In this document: positions 53,796 through 64,000 of the stretch, one piece after another
Position numbering within the stretch: position 1 is the stretch's first letter
How the letters are laid out: every line of letters begins with the position of its first letter
Assembly: GCF_040954645.1 (NCBI RefSeq)
Contig: NC_092810.1
Coordinates: forward strand, 76,540,660 to 76,604,659
Length of the DNA: 64,000 nucleotides
Direction of reading: 5' to 3'
DNA from: Diabrotica undecimpunctata
Lineage: Eukaryota > Arthropoda > Insecta > Coleoptera > Chrysomelidae
The notes under the pieces: model-generated
The model's input: the letters and a program-made list of their open reading frames with translations, nothing else
What the model was told of the DNA's origin: nothing
The model's database searches: none
Program-made: the position numbers and the translations under genes

Positions 53796-55373
53796 GAAAA
53801 ATTTATTACGACCAAAAAATCTAAAATAATAAAATCTTATGTTAGCACCATCATACTTTTGAAATATTTCCTTGCCATATAAAGATCACAAATAATTACA
53901 ATATTAAATAGCAAATTGGCATGGATAAAATGAATTTAATCATTAAAAGAATTAGTTAAATTATATTAAAGATACTAATTGCATATGGGACGAAATACAA
54001 GGTTTAAGAAACATGTGCAGTGGAGGATATATATGTATAAAAATAAGTCAAATATGACATCATAAAAAGACTCTGAATATTGATTAAATATTAAATATAA
54101 TTTACTCTTAGAAAAAGATTTAGTATATAAATGAATTTTCAATCCAAGCATGCCTTTTTATAGATGAAGGATATTTCCCTTTATATTGAATTATCCCTAC
54201 TTCTGCATTGAAGTAAAACTGCAGTGAACCAAAACACTGCAAACAAACCCCTGTATCCCACACAAACTGGAATTGGTCTGGGAAGACCATCTAACATAAA
54301 TGGACAATTCTTGGGAAGTTGAACACTGATTCGGACTTCGGATTATCCTGGATCATAAAAAACTGCAATCTTTAAAACTCGGCCACTCCATTTCTTCTTT
54401 AAACCATGTGGACCTCTCAAATGGTTGGAAACGCCGTCTTACAAATCTCCCACATCGGGCACAAGACAACTAATCGGTGATTAACTCAACAAAAACTGCC
54501 AAATAGCATTTTGAGCCCAAATTCATCTCTCAACTTAAAAAAAATTTGTCCGCTTTTGAAGGCTACACGCTGAAAGCTATCTGTTCCAAAAATCAATCTC
54601 CTCTTAACTGTTTTTCCACTAACTGTTCAGTAACTAATTTCCGATAATAAAAATCCAATAACGAATAACGAATTTGAAGAAAATCCGGACTAAACAATGA
54701 AACCGACTCCTATCGTGGCTCATCGTAGAGTGACATCATTCGCCCAACATAGTATAAACAAAGCATAAACGGAAATATTCTTGTTGATTTGATGCGCAAA
54801 ATCTCTAATAGGCGGAATAAACATCAAAAGAAATACATATGTGCTAATATAAACGAAACTAAAAATGTTATATTATATTATCAATCTCAGCGACGCGAAA
54901 AGATTGAGAATATTTTTCGGTGTTTTAACAATATACGAAAATCGAAATGCTACAAGATGAACTTGATCTTTTGATTAAGTTCATCTTTAAATGAACGAAA
55001 ATGGTACAAGAAAGTTTAAGGTCGGCAAAAGATCCAATAGAACCGTTGTCTATTAACCGAAATTTGACCGAGTTTTTGTAGGAAATTTTACACAATAGAT
55101 GAATTTGATAAAATTATAATAAAATAACTTATAAGGTTTAACAAGAATTGAATAGAATTGAATATATTCCAAAAGAAATATTTCAGCAAAACAAAAAAGA
55201 AATCAATTTTTTCATAAATCCTAATAATTTCATTAGTAAATAATACATAAAACTGGGTAGGATTTATGTAATAATAGATCATTAGTTCTTATGTATACTA
55301 TTTATTAAATTCATTCGATTAGATTACATTTTTTAATTTATATGCTCCAGATTTGTATTTATTTAATGTTTAG
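53796..55373. other. AT-rich intron end
   Basis: No gene seen; ends in the T-rich tract and acceptor of the DIP2 exon. Confidence 0.5.
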
Positions 55374-55445
55374 GAAGCTGTATGAGCCCAGCAGTAGGTG
55401 AACAACTTGTAGTACCATCAGGGCTACCTAGAAGTTTAGACGCCG
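55374..55445 (+). CDS. DIP2: Disco-interacting protein 2 (DIP2), next internal exon
   Basis: Acceptor 'aatgtttag' (to 55373) is followed by GA-AGC-TGT-ATG..., which joined to the G at 3682 reads 'GSCMSPAVGEQLVVPSGLPR' and 'SLDA'. This is the conserved lead-in to the first adenylate-forming domain of DIP2. Taking the donor as G|GTAATC (55446), the exon is 72 nt (2 + 23 codons + 1), the same phase as the upstream exon. The donor is weak (GTAATC), and from 55447 onward the sequence is LINE-derived, so the LINE junction touches the splice site. If unspliced, the frame would run on through LINE sequence to a TGA near 55518. The following DIP2 exon was not found in the window. Confidence 0.88.
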
Positions 55446-55446
55446 G

Positions 55447-55498
55447 TAATCGAGCTGTAAAAGTAGGCCATCTCTGGACTACTTTTACAGCTCGATTA
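55447..55498. repeat. 20-bp inverted repeat at exon/LINE junction
   Basis: taatcgagctgtaaaagtag (55447-55466) is the exact reverse complement of 55479-55498, separated by 12 nt. The second arm is LINE sequence in its normal place; the first is an inverted duplicate abutting the DIP2 exon. Confidence 0.9.
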
Positions 55499-56136
55499 TC
55501 TGGCATTCTTTCTAGGTGACCAAGCCAGTTTAGTCTTTCTAACTTTACAAATCTGACAATATCTGCGCTCTGCATTAGTTCATCCAGCTCGTGGTTCATT
55601 TTAATTCTCCACGAACCATCGCTGCATTGGGTTGGTCCAAATATCTTCCTTAGTATTTTGCGCTCAAATATTCTCAGTTGATTTTCATCAGTGGTTGAGA
55701 GGGTCCACGTTTCACATCCATATGTGACCACTGGTCTAATTACTGTTTTGTAGATTCTCAGCTTAGACTCATGATTTAGTAACTTACTTTTTATTAAGTC
55801 TTTGTATGCATAAAAGCACTTATTACCGCTAAGAATCCGTGCTTGTATTTCTTGACTGATGTTGTTGTTGTCATTTATTATTGAGCCTAGGTAGGGAAAA
55901 GTGGAGGCATATTTGTAGGTATGGTTGTCTACCTTCAGATTCTCATATTCGTTCGATTTTGTGCACTCCATATATTTTGTTTTGCTTTCATTTATATATA
56001 GACCAAACGTAGCAGCCTCTCGTTTCAGTTCTATAACTTTTTCGCTTAACCTTTTGTTGCGGCTCATTATGGCAACACCATCCGCATATGCGCATATTTG
56101 CATTGATCTTGTATTAATACAGCCGTTTGCATTTGA
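55467..56136 (-). mobile_element. RTE-like LINE fragment, copy B
   Basis: Nearly identical to 47372-48040, with a handful of substitutions. The translation again runs from 'NANGCINTRSMQICAYADGV' (YADD mutated to YADG) to 'GHLERMPDNRAVKVVQRW'. It lacks about 190 bp of 3' end present in copy A and has no AAG tail. It shares copy A's 5' breakpoint to within a few bases. It is antisense to DIP2. No target duplication was found. Confidence 0.88.
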
Positions 56137-56340
56137 GTAGAAAGGGATGCGCTTCACCCCACTTTGACCTCCTTTGACCTCGCACTCTCGACGCAGTTCC
56201 TCGCGCCTTTCGATAGTCCACGTGACCTTGGCGGAGTGACGTCACAAGCACCGTCCGCGCACTGGTCACATCCCGCGATGACGTCCCGACAAGTCCTAAC
56301 TTGTTTTTTACGCTAGACACCTTTTTTAAGTTTAGTAATT
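56137..56340. other. GC-rich, CpG-containing block
   Basis: Much richer in G, C and CpG than anything nearby. It contains tgacgtca (56237-56244), cacgtgac, a repeated tttgacctc and 'gatgacgtc'. It could be a promoter/enhancer-like piece or a TE terminus. No coding frame accepted. Confidence 0.4.
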
Positions 56341-56431
56341 AGTTATTTTTAATATGAATTAATTTACATATTATTTTTGTATTTCAACTATCTATAAGAC
56401 AATTTTAATCCAAATTATTAAATAAAAAATT

Positions 56432-56515
56432 CTAACGTGTGTAGGACTCGAACCAGGGACCAGCAGCACCAAAGGTACACACGCTAGCCACACAGCTAGG
56501 TAACCAATTGATATA
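56432..56515 (-). mobile_element. tRNA-derived SINE head
   Basis: On minus, an A-box-like 'tagctgtgtggctagcgtg' (about 56500-56482) and a perfect B box GGTTCGAGTCC (56454-56444) are spaced as in a tRNA. The arms do not form a proper cloverleaf, so it is a tRNA-derived SINE rather than a functional tRNA. The 3' body runs into the AT-rich sequence below 56440. Confidence 0.55.
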
Positions 56516-57459
56516 AGTAGGTAATAATGGATATAAAAAAAAGAACGCAACGACGAAAGGTCTGAAACGGCATGAACTGTACGCGCCATCTCTTTCGCGC
56601 ATGAGGCATTGAACGCTAGAGGATCGACCAGCTTGAACCGTAGGCGCAACCGTTTCGCGCATTATATACTTAGGTGTTTTACGAGGGGTCGAACATGTGC
56701 ATATAATAATAATGGTACCGTTCAACATAGTGTAAAATGGTATAGACGTAAAGCCATTTAACGTAATACTGATATAAAAGGTTTACATTGTATAAATCAA
56801 GAGTTTAATACTAAAAGCTTTAACTGCGTTTTGCGAAATTTCCACATACGTCATCAGAAGAGGAGAGAGATGCAGAAACAAATTGATAAAAATGTAAAAA
56901 GAATGTTGATTATTAATTCAATATTACTTGTTAAAGTTGGCCGTGATACGTCTCCATACCCCGCACCAAAGCACACCTTTAAGCTACATAACCGTTTAAC
57001 ATAATCTGACAATAATATGTGTATATAAAAAATACCACAAGGGATTGCGCATATTGAATATTCGAAAAAAATTGTAAAAAAAATCAAGTATATCACTAAA
57101 GGTAAATACTATATAAGAACATCGATATACAACAATATTGAAGTTGAGACGATAAATGGTACCTATTAAATTACCAATGTTAGTTTTCTAAATACATACG
57201 GCATTCTTCACCCATAGTCACGTCTTACTCAACCGGCTGCCAAACACTTAATGATTTGAAAAATTGATGCGGATCTATATAAAGTGTTGATTAAATACAT
57301 CGATAAACTGATCTAAAGATTTTTACCAAAAGGTAAACATCTCTAACGCGCTCCAACGCATGTCTAAAATATACTGCCAACCACGTTATATTAATATACT
57401 TAAAACGTAGTTTCAACGCTTAAACATCAGACGTATAGCAGAAGCAATTTAACTTATAT
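56516..57459. other. Non-coding stretch
   Basis: 56570-56690 is relatively GC-rich with two 'tttcgcgcat' words; the rest is AT-rich. No gene recognised. Confidence 0.4.
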
Positions 57460-57600
57460 CAGACGTATACCAGACGCAGAATAACGAAGGACATCACAAC
57501 TACGGTGGTATGGACACGTCTAAAGAATGAGCGACAACAGAATAACAAAAAATAATATATTGGACACCACAGGAAAGACGGAAATGTAGGTCACCAACTA
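57460..57600 (+). pseudogene. LINE RT C-terminal fragment
   Basis: 'LRWYGHV*RMSDNRITK' at about 57503-57550 matches the 'LRW.GHV.RM.d.R..K' signature near the C-terminus of RTE-like RTs. Short and degraded. Confidence 0.5.
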
Positions 57601-57689
57601 CTATAGATAAATATATAAATCTCATCTGAGCAGTCATTATAAGTATCCTCGGAACAGTAACTCACAACTATGACTATTGGTATACGATA

Positions 57690-57825
57690 ACGTTTTATTG
57701 CATACTCAATTTTATCTACAACAATTACTATTTTACAACGATATTCAGATATAATTAAATCATAACGAGGACTAACAAACGGATGTTTACCATTCTTCCA
57801 ATATGTTCAAACAACTAACGTATAT
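57690..57825 (+). repeat. Direct duplication, copy 1
   Basis: Matches 58055-58190: shared 'ttttatctacaacaattac', 'attcagatataat' and 'atgttcaaac.aactaacg'. Confidence 0.75.
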
Positions 57826-58054
57826 TACTCGACATAGATATGAGTTGGCTGATCACAAACCGATAAGGACCTAAACGTTCTCTAAAAGCCACATCTGAAC
57901 GACCACTACTAAACACAAATCTCCACTGAACGTACAATTCGACAAGAGTCTCCGCTGAACACTCACTAATACACACAGATCTCATCTGAACGTATAATTA
58001 GTCAAGAGTCTTATCTACATATCCACTACTATACATAAATCTCCAAGATGACTA

Positions 58055-58190
58055 TTTTTCGATTTGTTGCATATTATATTTTATCTACAACAATTACCAT
58101 TTTACAATGATATTCAGATATAATCCAATTATGACGAAAACTAACCAACGAATGATTACCATCCATAAATTATGTTCAAACAAACTAACG
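58055..58190 (+). repeat. Direct duplication, copy 2
   Basis: About 365 bp after copy 1. Between them lie short repeats of 'ctgaacgta.aatt' and 'agagtct'. Confidence 0.75.
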
Positions 58191-58799
58191 TGCTAAAAGA
58201 CCATTACATTATATCTTCGTTGTTATTTATCTGATTTTGACGCACAAGACGTTAACTGAAAGGCGAAAGGAAAGCGTAAATATTTGCATACTATAGTTTA
58301 TCTACGACGAGCAAGTAATTTATTGTTTTAAAGTGGATAATAAACATTGGCCTCTGTAAGAATATATGTTGGTCATAGACGGTTCTTCGATAGCCATCAG
58401 GCAACAATTTTCCCTGATCATGTTAATAAAACATACGGAATGCACTGTATATACCTAACCCTAGTTGACAGCGCACTTTGCAGGTCCCGTCTCACGATCA
58501 ACTAATAGGTTTAAGTACAACTCCCTTCGTGAAGGTACACAGGCGTGAATCCGTGAAGGAAAATGTCGACCATCCTTTTTATACTCCGTAAAGGACCATC
58601 AAATATTCAACGTTAAGATATTTCAGGTATATTAACAAAGAAAAATTAAATTAAGTACATTTTTAGAGTATATAGTTATAGAGTATATATAGTTTTAGAG
58701 TATATACTTTGGATGTGAAAATTGAAAGTAAATATATTTTGTTATATAAAAGAAAAACTCAGCCATCGAGTAAAAACATGACTACCACAATACGCTACG
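58191..58799. other. Spacer before satellite
   Basis: No feature recognised apart from a local 'gagtatata' duplication near 58670-58700. Confidence 0.4.
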
Positions 58800-61700
58800 G
58801 TAATTTTAAGACAGAAATGCTGTATATAAAATGTATAAAATATCTGATATAGAAACATGTAACACAGAGAGCATGGACATTAATGATAGAAAATGTATAA
58901 AATACCTAACATAGAAACACTGCTCTACATGAAATGATAGAAAATGTATAAAATATCTGACATAGAAACACGTAAGGCAGAAAACATGGATAATAATGAG
59001 AGAAAATGTATAAAATATCTGGCATAGAAACACGTAAGAATGAAAGCATGGACAATAATGGTGTAAAATGTATAAAATATCTGACATAGGAACACTGCTG
59101 TACATAAAATGACAGAAAATGTGTAAAATATGACATAGAAACACGTAAGGCAGAAAACATGGATAATAACGATAGAAAATGTATAAAATATCTAACATAG
59201 AAACACGTAAGACAGAAATGCTGTACATAAAATGTGTAAAATATCTGACATAGAAACACGTAAGGCAAAAAGCATGGGTAATAATGACCGAAAATGTATA
59301 AAATATCTAACACAGAAACACGTAAGACAGAAATGCTGCACATAGAATGATAGAAAATGTGTAAAATATCCGAAATACAAACGCGTAAGGCAGAAAGCAT
59401 GGACAATAATGATAGAAAATGTATAAAATATAACTGCTGTACATAAAATGATAGAAAATATCTGACATAGAAACACGTAAGGCAAAAAGTATGGATAATA
59501 ATGATAGAAAATGTATAAAATATCTGACATAGAAACACGTAAGGCAGAAAGCATGGAAAATAATGATAGAAAATGTATAAAATATCTGACATAGAAACAC
59601 GTACGACAGAAATGCTATACATAAAATGATAGAAAATGTGTAAAATATCTATCATAGAAACATATAAGGGAGAAAGCATGGACAATAATGATTGAAAATG
59701 TATAAAATATCTGACATAGAAACACAGAGCAGAAATGCTATACATAAAATGATGGAAAACGTATAAAATATCTGACGTAAAAACACGTAAGAAAGAAATG
59801 CTATACATAAAATGATAGACAATATGTAAAATATCTGACATAGAAACAAGTAAGACAGAAAACATGGATAATAATGATAGAAAATGTATAAAATATCTAA
59901 CATAGAAACACGTAAGAGAGAAATGCTGTACATAAAAATGTATGAAATATCTGACATAAAAACACGTAAGAGAGAAAGCATGGACAATAATGATGGAAAA
60001 TGTATAAAATATCGAATAAAAGTTGAGAAATACTCGCAAGGATGATAGAAAGTGTGTAAAATATCTGCCATAGAATCACGTAAGGCAGAAAGCATAGATA
60101 ATAATAAAAAAATGTATAAAATGTTTAACATAAAAAAACGTAACACAGAAATGCTGTACATAAAATGATAGAAAATGTGTAAAATATCTGACATAGTAGC
60201 ACGTAAGGCAGAAGGCATGGACAATAATGATAGAAAGTGTATAAAATATCAAACATAGAAACACTAGTGTACATAAAATGATAAAAAATATCTGACATAG
60301 AAATACGTAAGGCAGAAAGCATGGACAATAATGATGGAAAATGTATAAAATGTCGAATAAAAATAGAGAAATACTCGCGAGGATGATAGAAAGTGTGTAA
60401 AATATCTGCCATAGAATCACGTAAGGCAGAAATCATAGATAATAATAAAAAAAATGTATAAAATGTTTAACATAAAAAAACGTAAGACAGAAATGCTGTA
60501 TATAAAATGATAGAAAATGTGTAAAATATCTGACATAGTAGCACGTAAGGCAGAAGGCATGGACAATAATGATAGAAAGTGTATAAAATATCAAACATAG
60601 AAACACTAGTGTACATAAAATGATAAAAAATATCTGACATAGAAATACTTAAGGCAGAAAGCATGGATAATAATGATAGAAAATGTATTAAATATCTGAC
60701 ATAGAAACACGTAGGACAGAAAAGCTGTACATAAAATGATGGAAAATGTGTAAAATATCTAACATATAAACACGTAAGGCAGAAAGCATGAACAATATTG
60801 ATTTAAAATGTATAAAATATCTGACATAGGAACACTGCTGTACATAAAATGACAGAAAATGTGTAAAATATGACATAGAAACACGTAAGGCAGAAAACAT
60901 GGATAACAACGATAGAAAATGTATAAAATATCTAACATAGAAACACGTAAGACAGAAATGCTGTACATAAAATGTGTAAAATATCTGACATAGAAACACG
61001 TAAGGCAAAAAGCATGGGTAATAATGACAGAAAATGTATAAAATATCTAACACAGAAACACGTAAGACAGAAATGCTGCACATAGAATGATAGAAAATGT
61101 GTAAAATATCCGAAATACAAACGCGTAAGGCAGAAAGCATGGACAATAATGATAGAAAATGTATAAAATATAACTGCTGTACATAAAATGATAGAAAATA
61201 TCTGACATAGAAACACGTGAAGGCAAAAAGTATGGATAATAATGATAGAAAATGTATAAAATATCTGACATAGAAACACGTAAGGCAGAAAGCATGGAAA
61301 ATAATGATAGAAAATGTATAAAATATCTGACATAGAAACACGTACGACAGAAATGCTATACATAAAATGATAGAAAATGTGTAAAATATCTATCATAGAA
61401 ACATATAAGGGAGAAAGCATGGACAATAATGATTGAAAATGTATAAAATATCTGACATAGAAACACAGAGCAGAAATGCTATACATAAAATGATGGAAAA
61501 CGTATAAAATATCTGACGTAAAAACACGTAAGAAAGAAATGCTATACATAAAATGATAGACAATATGTAAAATATCTGACATAGAAACAAGTAAGACAGA
61601 AAACATGGATAATAATGATAGAAAATGTATAAAATATCTAACATAGAAACACGTAAGAGAGAAATGCTGTACATAAAAATGTATGAAATATCTGACATAA

Positions 61701-62610
61701 AAACACGTAAGAGAGAAAGCATGGACAATAATGATGGAAAATGTATAAAATATCGAATAAAAGTTGAGAAATACTCGCAAGGATGATAGAAAGTGTGTAA
61801 AATATCTGCCATAGAATCACGTAAGGCAGAAAGCATAGATAATAATAAAAAAATGTATAAAATGTTTAACATAAAAAAACGTAAGACAGAAATGCTGTAC
61901 ATAAAATGATAGAAAATGTGTAAAATATCTGACATAGTAGCACGTAAGGCAGAAGGCATGGACAATAATGATAGAAAGTGTATAAAATATCAAACATAGA
62001 AACACTAGTGTACATAAAATGATAAAAAATATCTGACATAGAAATACGTAAGGCAGAAAGCATGGACAATAATGATGGAAAATGTATAAAATGTCGGATA
62101 AAAATAGAGAAATACTCGCAAGGATGATAGAAAGTGTGTAAAATATCTGCCATAGAATCACGTAAGGCAGAAAGCATAGATAATAATAAAAAAAATGTAT
62201 AAAATGTTTAACATAAAAAAACGTAAGACAGAAATGCTGTATATAAAATGATAGAAAATGTGTAAAATATCTGACATAGTAGCACGTAAGGCAGAAGGCA
62301 TGGACAATAATGATAGAAAGTGTATAAAATATCAAACATAGAAACACTAGTGTACATAAAATGATAAAAAATATCTGACATAGAAATACGTAAGGCAGAA
62401 AGCATGGATAATAATGATAGAAAATGTATTAAATATCTGACATAGAAACACGTAGGACAGAAAAGCTGTGCATAAAATGATGGAAAATGTGTAAAATATC
62501 TAACATATAAACACGTAAGGCAGAAAGCATGAACAATATTGATTTAAAATGTATAAAATATCTGACATACAAACACGTAAGGCAGAAAGCATGGATAGTA
62601 ATGAACGATT
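58800..62610. repeat. Satellite array with 1,741-bp higher-order repeat
   Basis: Built from two alternating monomer types of about 62 and 63 bp, both containing 'gacatagaaacacgtaag' and 'tgtataaaatatct' or 'tgtgtaaaatatct'. Type A has 'cagaaagcatggacaataat'; type B has 'cagaaatgctgtacataaaa'. A block of these repeats again 1,741 bp downstream: identical segments start at 59652/61393, 60076/61817 and 60467/62208. The array holds just over two higher-order units. Within a unit, a smaller duplication of about 350 bp contains 'gagaaatactcgc'. Long open frames on minus are a by-product of monomer length near 63. Confidence 0.95.
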
Positions 62611-63700
62611 TACATGTAAAATTTGCTGAATAGAGAATAATTATATATCGAAATATGCAGAGTCTAACATATTATTCAATTGACAGCAATGAGCATAGAT
62701 GTAAACAACAAAAAAATCTTTATTATCCCCATCACAAACATCGCTAACACTGAATATTACCAACAGGCAAAGGTCTACTCGAATTGTGTTACAATGAAAA
62801 AAGGAATGTTTATATGTAAAAACAAATCGACGTCGGCATATTGTAAGGTTACTCTAGAGTTCAAATACGACAAAAAAAAATGATTATTGCTGTAATACAG
62901 ATGCTAGGAAATAAATAAAAGTAATGTTTAAAGTATTTGTTTTTCTTTGTTTATAACTCAGTTGTTGAAATGACCTATTGTAAATACGAAGAAAATGTTC
63001 TAATAAAATACCTGCGGAAACACTTTACAACAATATTTTTAACAAACTATGGTGTGTACAAAAATATTATTCAGCAAAAGAGTGAGAATTTTAAACGCAA
63101 TACAAGAAAATTAAACTTTATTTACAAATAATATTGCATGTTTTAAATAATGCAAAAGTAAATTAACAATATGACAAACTTAGAATGATGGTGTATAAAA
63201 TCAAATACGACCCTCTAAAATATATATAATAGTACTCACTTTTTAATTTTTATTTGTAGCACAAACACCAAACGAACACGCTATCACAAAGGTTAACTGC
63301 ACACTGCGAGTATAAAAATGTATTCGTTCATTAAATAGGCGGGCTGGTATAACGTAACTCGACTGGAAATTATCGAGAATTGCAAGCTGAAGCCTGTTTG
63401 TACGCACGTGCACCGGGTATTATGTTGCGAACTTCTCGATGTTTTTTGTCACGAAAATAGCGATTGGAATTCAATTACATCCGGTGACGTCAGATAGCAA
63501 ACTACACATTTTCTTTATAATATAATATTTCGAGGAATTATTATGATGTATGAAAACTTTTATTAGTAATTATACCGGGGGCAATTAAAAATTATAAAGT
63601 AAAACTAATTTTAGCGTTATTAATGAATATATAGTAACATACGAGATATATAACACTACGGATATTATTATATATGCTGTAATATACATGTTAATTTATT
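62611..63700. other. AT-rich sequence after satellite
   Basis: Short open frames at 62680-62883 and 62937-63131 resemble nothing known and lack gene context. 63330-63500 is less AT-rich and includes 'ccggtgacgtcag' and 'gcacgtgcac'. Confidence 0.4.
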
Positions 63701-64000
63701 GATATGAAGAAGGCCTCTGACTAAGCATTAAATAAACAAACCGCCAAATCCATACATACGACACATCCAAGGACAGTAGGATGATATTATGAATATGTTG
63801 AGATATAAAAATTGGAGACTGCTAACATACTATATTGGTTATTCATGAAAGTATAGCGACATATGTGACATCATATAATACAATGGACGGCAGTAGACAC
63901 ACTATAAGGTAAATTTGTATTTATTGACCTAAAGAAGGCGTCTGACGCAGTAAAAAACAAACAGCCAGCCGAATCCTAACATGTGACACATCAAATGAAA
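63700..64000 (+). pseudogene. LINE RT fragments, tandemly duplicated
   Basis: 63928-63970 reads 'FIDLKKASDAVKNKQ', the first catalytic box of a non-LTR RT (F.DL.KAFD.V). A more decayed copy, 'MKKASD*ALNKQT', lies about 216 bp upstream at 63705. Continues beyond the window. Confidence 0.55.

Larger units (their letters stand above)
3683..55373 (+). other. DIP2: DIP2 intron (~51.7 kb), TE-filled
   Basis: The donor at 3683 (GTAAGT) and the acceptor at 55371-55373 (tttag after a T-rich tract) leave matching phases in the flanking exons. The join reads PEG-SCMSPAVGEQL, collinear with DIP2 proteins. No other DIP2-like exon was seen between them. All elements listed between these coordinates are therefore intronic, in both orientations. 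Confidence 0.8.

Noticed and set aside
55374..55520. DIP2 exon reading through into a 26-codon extension ending at a TGA
   Set aside because: The extension is antisense LINE sequence. A plausible donor at 55446 with correct phase explains the exon better.
56432..56515. Possible functional tRNA gene on the minus strand
   Set aside because: The A and B boxes are good, but the acceptor, D and T arms do not pair as in a tRNA. Called a tRNA-derived SINE instead.
58806..62405. Many long minus-strand open frames (up to 377 codons) with repeated 'YVFLCQIFYTF'-like peptides
   Set aside because: They come from satellite monomers of about 62-63 bp lacking stops in several frames. Frames switch between monomers and no gene signals exist. 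Treated as satellite DNA.
62680..63131. Two short open frames (67 and 64 codons) after the satellite
   Set aside because: AT-rich, unlike known proteins, no splice or promoter context.
1..64000. CRISPR arrays, bacterial operons, riboswitches or phage modules
   Set aside because: Exon-intron structure, non-LTR retrotransposons and satellites show a eukaryotic nuclear genome. The only regular arrays are satellite and microsatellite repeats.

Overview
The window is a eukaryotic, AT-rich, intron-dominated stretch of an insect genome. A beetle is my best guess, inferred only from the transposon mix and overall look. There are no bacterial features. One host gene can be recognised: two plus-strand coding exons at 3419-3682 and 55374-55445 encode consecutive parts of disco-interacting protein 2 (DIP2). 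They share a split glycine codon and are separated by an apparent intron of about 51.7 kb. Nearly everything else in the window is transposable-element (TE) sequence inside or beside that intron.

Layout. 1-3418: decayed LINE reverse-transcriptase (RT) pieces and a dispersed repeat carrying a hammerhead-ribozyme-like core. 3419-3682: DIP2 exon. 4678-5250: dead mariner. 6190-27320: pieces of an old plus-strand Jockey-type LINE, which I infer was split by later insertions. These include a 5'-truncated LINE (7253-10047, 13-bp target-site duplication), head-to-head Penelope-like elements (11608-13216), a full-length RTE LINE (13557-16888, 11-bp duplication), a full-length Jockey-like LINE (18974-24058, 12-bp duplication), a LINE 3' end, and a Tc1-like transposon flanked by microsatellites.

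27773-38905: the most structured region. A 194-bp palindrome with a hammerhead-like core on each strand lies just outside a huge imperfect palindrome (28160-38905, centre near 35047). The left arm was invaded by an I-group LINE with an RNase H domain. The right arm was invaded by a small copia element, which was itself invaded by a second hammerhead-bearing element. Target-site duplications, and the opposite arm acting as an empty site, give the order of events.

39425-50035: LINE fragments, a Helitron remnant, a THAP-domain pseudogene, a BEL/Pao retrotransposon with a LINE fragment inside its 3' flank, a MITE and a piggyBac pseudogene. 50036-55373: AT-rich intron with little recognisable. 55374-55445: second DIP2 exon, whose 3' splice-donor edge coincides with the end of an antisense LINE fragment (55447-56136). 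56137-64000: a GC-rich block, a tRNA-derived SINE, a 3.8-kb satellite array with a 1,741-bp higher-order period (58800-62610), and decayed LINE RT.

No TE here looks fully intact. The best-preserved reading frames are the RNase H LINE (31842-34541), the truncated Jockey LINE (7904-10047), the RTE (14103-16529) and the RTE-like fragment at 47275-48032. Coordinates of decayed elements are by-eye estimates.
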